From JABSQH01 sp039194665 (GTDB lineage Bacteria > Actinomycetota > Acidimicrobiia > Acidimicrobiales > Ilumatobacteraceae), in the NCBI GenBank assembly GCA_039194665.1, contig JBCCVW010000196.1, positions 1 to 9,069 of the forward strand: 9,069 bases of DNA. Reading direction: 5' to 3'. Made by a program: the position numbers and the translations under genes. Shown one piece after another: positions 5,885 through 9,069 of this stretch; position 1 is the stretch's first letter, and every line of letters starts with the position of its first letter. The notes beneath the pieces were generated by a model that saw only the letters and a list, made by a program, of their open reading frames with translations, had not been told where the DNA came from and ran no database searches.

Positions 5885-5920
5885 ATGATACAGATCGTCT
5901 CAATGATACAGTACGTCTCA
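5885..5920 (-). promoter_or_regulatory. Tandem 18-bp repeats: probable repressor site over the oxidoreductase promoter
   Basis: ATGATACAGATCGTCTCA (5885-5902) is followed without a gap by ATGATACAGTACGTCTCA (5903-5920). Only the central two bases differ. Each unit is an imperfect palindrome, TGATAC-N5-GTCTCA, in which five of six half-site bases are symmetric, so half-sites alternate evenly over 36 bases. On the minus strand TATCAT (5890-5885) could be the -10, with TACTGT (5913-5908) a weak -35 at 17-bp spacing; the leader to the GTG at 5831 would be about 47 bases. The repeats cover both elements, as expected for a repressor site. The binder is unknown; the nearby TetR is a candidate. Confidence 0.65.
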
Positions 5921-5957
5921 CAGAAAGCGTGGTCTCACACGGAGCGGTCTGAAACGG

Positions 5958-5985
5958 CGCCCGCCGCCGATCCGGCTCGCGGGCG
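5958..5985 (-). terminator. Hairpin terminator of the ABC exporter operon
   Basis: CGCCCGC (5958-5964) pairs with GCGGGCG (5979-5985), and inside it GCCG (5966-5969) pairs with CGGC (5973-5976) around ATC. The structure begins eight bases after the TAG stop of the minus-strand ABC gene (5996-5994). A short TTT occurs just beyond it on that strand. It separates the ABC genes from the oxidoreductase promoter. Confidence 0.7.
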
Positions 5986-5993
5986 TTCGACCG

Positions 5994-7781
5994 CTAGCCC
6001 GGCGCAGTGAGCGCGTCGAGCAGCTCGGGTCGGAACTGCTCCATGTACAGCTCGAAGTACGCACCTCGGCGAGCCATCAGCTCCTCGTGCGAGCCGATCT
6101 CGACGATCCTTCCGGCGTCGATGAAGATGATCTGATCGGCATCGCGGATCGTTGACAGCCGATGGGCGATCACGAAACTCGTGCGATCGGTGAGCAACAC
6201 GTCGAGCGCCGCCTGGATCTGTCGCTCGGTGCGGGTGTCGACGCTCGAGGTCGCTTCGTCGAGCACGAGAACGTCGGGGTCGCTGACGATGGCGCGTGCG
6301 ATGGTCAGCAGCTGACGCTGTCCTTGCGACAAGCTCTCGCCACCCTCGAGCACGGTGTCGTAGCCCTGCGGCAGGCGTTGGATGAACTCGTGGGCGTTGG
6401 CCTGTTTGGCCGCCTCGACGCACTGCTCGCGGGTTGCGCCCTCCCGTCCGTACTGCAGGTTGTACATCACCGACTCGCTGAACAGGAACGGCACCTGGAG
6501 CACGACGCCACATCGCTGCCGCAGGTCGTCGAGTCGGATCGAGACGATGTCGACGTCATCGATCTCGATCGACCCGGACTCGATGTCGTAGAAGCGGGTC
6601 AGCAAGTTGATGATCGTCGACTTGCCGGCACCCGTCGGCCCGACGAGCCCGACGGTCTGGCCGGGCAAGATGTGAAAGTCGTTGTCGAACAGGATCTGCT
6701 TGTGCGGCGCGTAGCGGAAGTCGACGTGGTTGAAGTCGACCTTGCCATCGGCGCGAGCCATCTCCGCCGCGTCGGGTGCATCGGTCACGTCCGGCTCGGC
6801 GTCGAGGATCTCGAACACGCGCCGTCCACCGGCGATGGCCGACATCACCTGACTGACCACCTGGGAGAGCTGGATCATCTGGCCGCCGAACTGCTGCGCA
6901 TAGCCGACGAAGGACACCACGTTGCCGAGCGAGGTCGCTCCGCCGATCGCCCGGACGCCACCGATCAGCGCGACGAGTGCGACGTCGAGGTTGTTGACGA
7001 CACGCACGACCGGCTGCATCAGGTACGACAAGAACTGCGAGCTGCGATCGACGACTCGAGCCTGCTCGGACAGCGCGCGCACGTCGGTGGCCGTGTCGCT
7101 CTGCCTGGCGAACGCCTGCACGGTCTTCTGGCCGCGCACGACCTCTTCGACGTAGCCGTTGAGCTCGCCGACCCGCGTTTGGAACGACGAGAAGTCGTCT
7201 TGCACTCGACGCCCGAGCACGATCATCACCCCGGCCGCGACCGGGACGACCAAGAGCACGACGCCGGTCATCAGCAGGTCGAGGCTGATCATGATGACGA
7301 CCATCGTCACGATCGAGATCACCGCCGAGATGACCCGGGCAATCGCCGCGGAGAAGAACTGGTTGATCGCCTCGACGTCCGAGGTGATCCGGGCATCGAG
7401 GTCGCCGGCCTGCTGCGTGTCGAAGAAGCGCAGCGACAGTCCCTGCATCGTCGAGAACAAGTCGTTGCGCAATTCCTCCATCGCCCGCTGAGCGAGGACG
7501 GCGAGCTGCCGGTTGGAGAGGTAGGAGAACAGGCCCGACAGTGCCGCCAACGCGATGATCAGCGGACCGTGCAAGAAGATGTTCGACGAGTCGCCCTGGG
7601 CGAGGTCGTCGACCGCGATCCCGAACACGACCGGCTGGAAGGCCATCAGGATCGAACCGGCCACGAGCAGCACCAATGCGATCGCCAGGCGCAGCCGCCG
7701 GCGAGCGAAGTACCCGAGGAGACGGATCAGCGTCCCACGTCGATGAACCGAACTCGCCGTCGTGCCCGCGGGCGCACTCAC
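5994..7781 (-). CDS. ABC exporter half-transporter with the canonical catalytic motifs
   Basis: Taking the GTG at 7781, the product is 595 residues: a six-helix type-IV exporter membrane domain (about 20-320), then an ATPase domain. Visible motifs are Walker A GPTGAGKS (381-388), Q-loop 'VVLQVPF', signature LSQGQ (484-488, consensus LSGGQ), Walker B LVLDE with catalytic E509, D-loop SSVD, and switch histidine H540 in IAHR. The start overlaps the stop of the upstream ABC gene by four bases (GTGA), which implies coupled translation and a heterodimer. A longer open frame reaches 8207, but that part is antisense-quality Arg-rich text lying over the upstream gene. Family members export drugs, lipids or peptides; the substrate cannot be predicted here. 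The changed signature belongs to the degenerate ATP site of the pair. Confidence 0.93.
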   Translation of the reverse strand: MSAPAGTTASSVHRRGTLIRLLGYFARRRLRLAIALVLLVAGSILMAFQPVVFGIAVDDLAQGDSSNIFLHGPLIIALAALSGLFSYLSNRQLAVLAQRAMEELRNDLFSTMQGLSLRFFDTQQAGDLDARITSDVEAINQFFSAAIARVISAVISIVTMVVIMISLDLLMTGVVLLVVPVAAGVMIVLGRRVQDDFSSFQTRVGELNGYVEEVVRGQKTVQAFARQSDTATDVRALSEQARVVDRSSQFLSYLMQPVVRVVNNLDVALVALIGGVRAIGGATSLGNVVSFVGYAQQFGGQMIQLSQVVSQVMSAIAGGRRVFEILDAEPDVTDAPDAAEMARADGKVDFNHVDFRYAPHKQILFDNDFHILPGQTVGLVGPTGAGKSTIINLLTRFYDIESGSIEIDDVDIVSIRLDDLRQRCGVVLQVPFLFSESVMYNLQYGREGATREQCVEAAKQANAHEFIQRLPQGYDTVLEGGESLSQGQRQLLTIARAIVSDPDVLVLDEATSSVDTRTERQIQAALDVLLTDRTSFVIAHRLSTIRDADQIIFIDAGRIVEIGSHEELMARRGAYFELYMEQFRPELLDALTAPG

Positions 7782-9069
7782 TGTTGCTCCAGCAGCTCGG
7801 TGACCTCGTCGATCGAGCCGAGCTGCGACTCGACGATCTCCGCATAGGCCGGTGACTCGATCATCAGCTCGGCGTGTGTCCCGCTCGCGGCGACGCGGCC
7901 GCCTTCCAAGAGGACGATCTTGTCGGCGCCGATCGCCGTCGAGATGCGCTGGGCAACGATCACCACTGTCCGCCCTGCGAGTTCGTCGCGGAGTCGATCC
8001 TGGATGCGCGCTTCGGTGGCTGCGTCGACCGCCGACGTGGTGTCGTCGAGGATCAGGATCTGCGGGTCGGCGGCGATCGCGCGCGCCAGGCTGAGCCGCT
8101 GTCGCTGACCTCCCGAGAGGTTGTTGCCCTGTTCGGTGACGACCGAGTCGTAGCCGTCGACCTGCGCACAGATGAAGCCGTGAGCGTCGGCGATCTCGGC
8201 CGCCCACTGCAGGTCGACGAACGAGGCGTCGTCGTTGCCATAGCGGAGGTTGCTGGCGATCGTGCCGGAGAACAACACCGCCTGTTGCGGCGCGATCCCG
8301 ATCTGGCGACGCAACGCGTCGAGATCGAGCGTGCGCACGTCGACACCGTCGACCAACACGGCGCCCGCAGTGACGTCGTAGAAGCGGGGGATCAGATTGA
8401 TCAACGAGGTCTTCCCCGACCCGGTCTGCCCCAGGATGGCCACGGTCTGACCCGGCTCGATCGTCAGGTCGACGTCTTCGAGCACCGGGACCGCACCCGG
8501 TTCGCCGTGCTCGTCGAGGTACGACATGGTCACGTCGCGGAACTCGATGCGTCCCTCGATCTTCCCTGGGTCGACGGCGTCGGTCGGTTGGACAACGTCG
8601 GGTTCCATCTCGAGCACCTCGACGGCACGATCGAGCGACGCTTCGAACTTGCCAAGCTCGGGCAGCACGAAGGCGACGATCATGATCGGGATCATCGCGG
8701 TGAGCAGGTAGTTGAAGAACGTGGTCAGATCGCCCGGCGTGACCGCATCGGGGTCCTGGCCGACCACGCCGTCGGCGACACCCGGACCGACAACGATGAC
8801 CGCGAGCCCGACGGCCAGGTACAGCAGCCCGAACAGGACCGGCTGGAACGACGCGACGCGGAACGCCGGGGTGAGCTGCGCTTCGTAGAGCTCGTTGTTC
8901 TGTCGCTCGAATCGGTCGGTTTCGAGGGCGTCGCGGTTGAACGCCTTGACCACGCGCACCCCGGCGATGTTCTCCCGGAAGATCGTGTTCAACCGGTCGA
9001 GCTTGGTCTGGGCCTTGGCGTACAACGGCACCAACCCCGGCGCGACCACCGCGATCTTCATCTTGGTGG
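7778..9069 (-). CDS. ABC exporter half-transporter with degenerate ATP site (5' end outside window)
   Basis: At least 430 residues are visible and the frame is open at the right edge (T-K before the internal ATG at 9061), so the start and the first transmembrane helices lie beyond the window. The visible part starts near the second intracellular loop (ENIAGVRVVKAFNRD) and continues through the last helices to an ATPase domain. Walker A is GQTGSGKT (Lys codon 8413-8411), the signature is a canonical LSGGQ (8119-8105), but Walker B reads LILDD: the catalytic Glu is Asp (8044-8042). The switch His is Gln in VAQR (7951-7949). These changes mark a catalytically weak site, as known for one partner in heterodimeric exporters such as TM287/288, BmrCD and LmrCD. 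It is first in the operon and overlaps the second subunit by four bases. Confidence 0.93.
   Translation of the reverse strand, partial: TKMKIAVVAPGLVPLYAKAQTKLDRLNTIFRENIAGVRVVKAFNRDALETDRFERQNNELYEAQLTPAFRVASFQPVLFGLLYLAVGLAVIVVGPGVADGVVGQDPDAVTPGDLTTFFNYLLTAMIPIMIVAFVLPELGKFEASLDRAVEVLEMEPDVVQPTDAVDPGKIEGRIEFRDVTMSYLDEHGEPGAVPVLEDVDLTIEPGQTVAILGQTGSGKTSLINLIPRFYDVTAGAVLVDGVDVRTLDLDALRRQIGIAPQQAVLFSGTIASNLRYGNDDASFVDLQWAAEIADAHGFICAQVDGYDSVVTEQGNNLSGGQRQRLSLARAIAADPQILILDDTTSAVDAATEARIQDRLRDELAGRTVVIVAQRISTAIGADKIVLLEGGRVAASGTHAELMIESPAYAEIVESQLGSIDEVTELLEQQ

Noticed and set aside
6162..7847. Very long plus-strand open frame (about 560 codons) opposite the second ABC gene
   Set aside because: It is antisense to a clear ABC exporter with all its motifs. 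Its translation is Asp/Arg/His-rich without domains, which is what high-GC coding DNA gives in the opposite strand.
7782..8207. N-terminal extension of the second ABC subunit up to 8207
   Set aside because: The extra 142 residues are Arg-rich out-of-frame text lying over the ATPase domain of the first subunit. The GTG at 7781 overlaps the upstream stop and gives a normal length.

Overview
The window reads as chromosomal DNA from a high-GC actinobacterium. The signs are the strong G/C bias at third codon positions, frequent GTG starts, apparently leaderless promoters, PadR and TetR regulators, and a lipoprotein with an acidic Thr/Asp-rich linker after its lipid-anchored cysteine. The linker style recalls Acidimicrobiia (Ilumatobacter-like), but that placement is an inference from style, not from a marker gene. 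I saw no rRNA or tRNA gene, insertion sequence, CRISPR array or phage gene.

Left part (1-2075, minus strand): possibly the first codons of an unidentified gene at the left edge, then a MaoC-type hot-dog hydratase (101-502), a small secreted protein of unknown function (593-1261) ended by a strong hairpin (551-586), and a PadR-family repressor (1440-2075).

Middle (2069-3992, plus strand): the PadR gene is divergent from a six-helix VC0807-like membrane protein (2104-2796). A Fe/siderophore-type substrate-binding lipoprotein (2817-3992) follows only 20 bases later. The divergent promoter is compact. Its 17-bp spacer holds most of a perfect 19-bp palindrome, and the membrane-protein transcript is predicted to begin at its GTG start codon. 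PadR probably controls itself and this pair. No permease or ATPase for the binding protein is in view.

Right part (4040-9069, all minus strand), in transcription order: two overlapping half-size ABC exporter subunits (7778-9069, cut by the window edge, and 5994-7781), a hairpin terminator, an FSP1/NDH-2-like FAD oxidoreductase with its own tandem-repeat promoter (4749-5831), another hairpin around its stop codon, and a TetR repressor (4040-4642). The ABC genes overlap by four bases and carry complementary deviations in their ATPase motifs. They therefore look like an obligate heterodimer with one canonical and one degenerate ATP site. The oxidoreductase promoter carries two adjacent 18-bp repeats that look like a repressor site, and the neighbouring TetR is a plausible but unproven binder.

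I did not find a convincing wholly new multi-gene system. The best leads are the two regulatory architectures (2069-2106 and 5885-5920), the PadR/membrane protein/orphan binding protein cluster, and the uncharacterised secreted four-cysteine protein.
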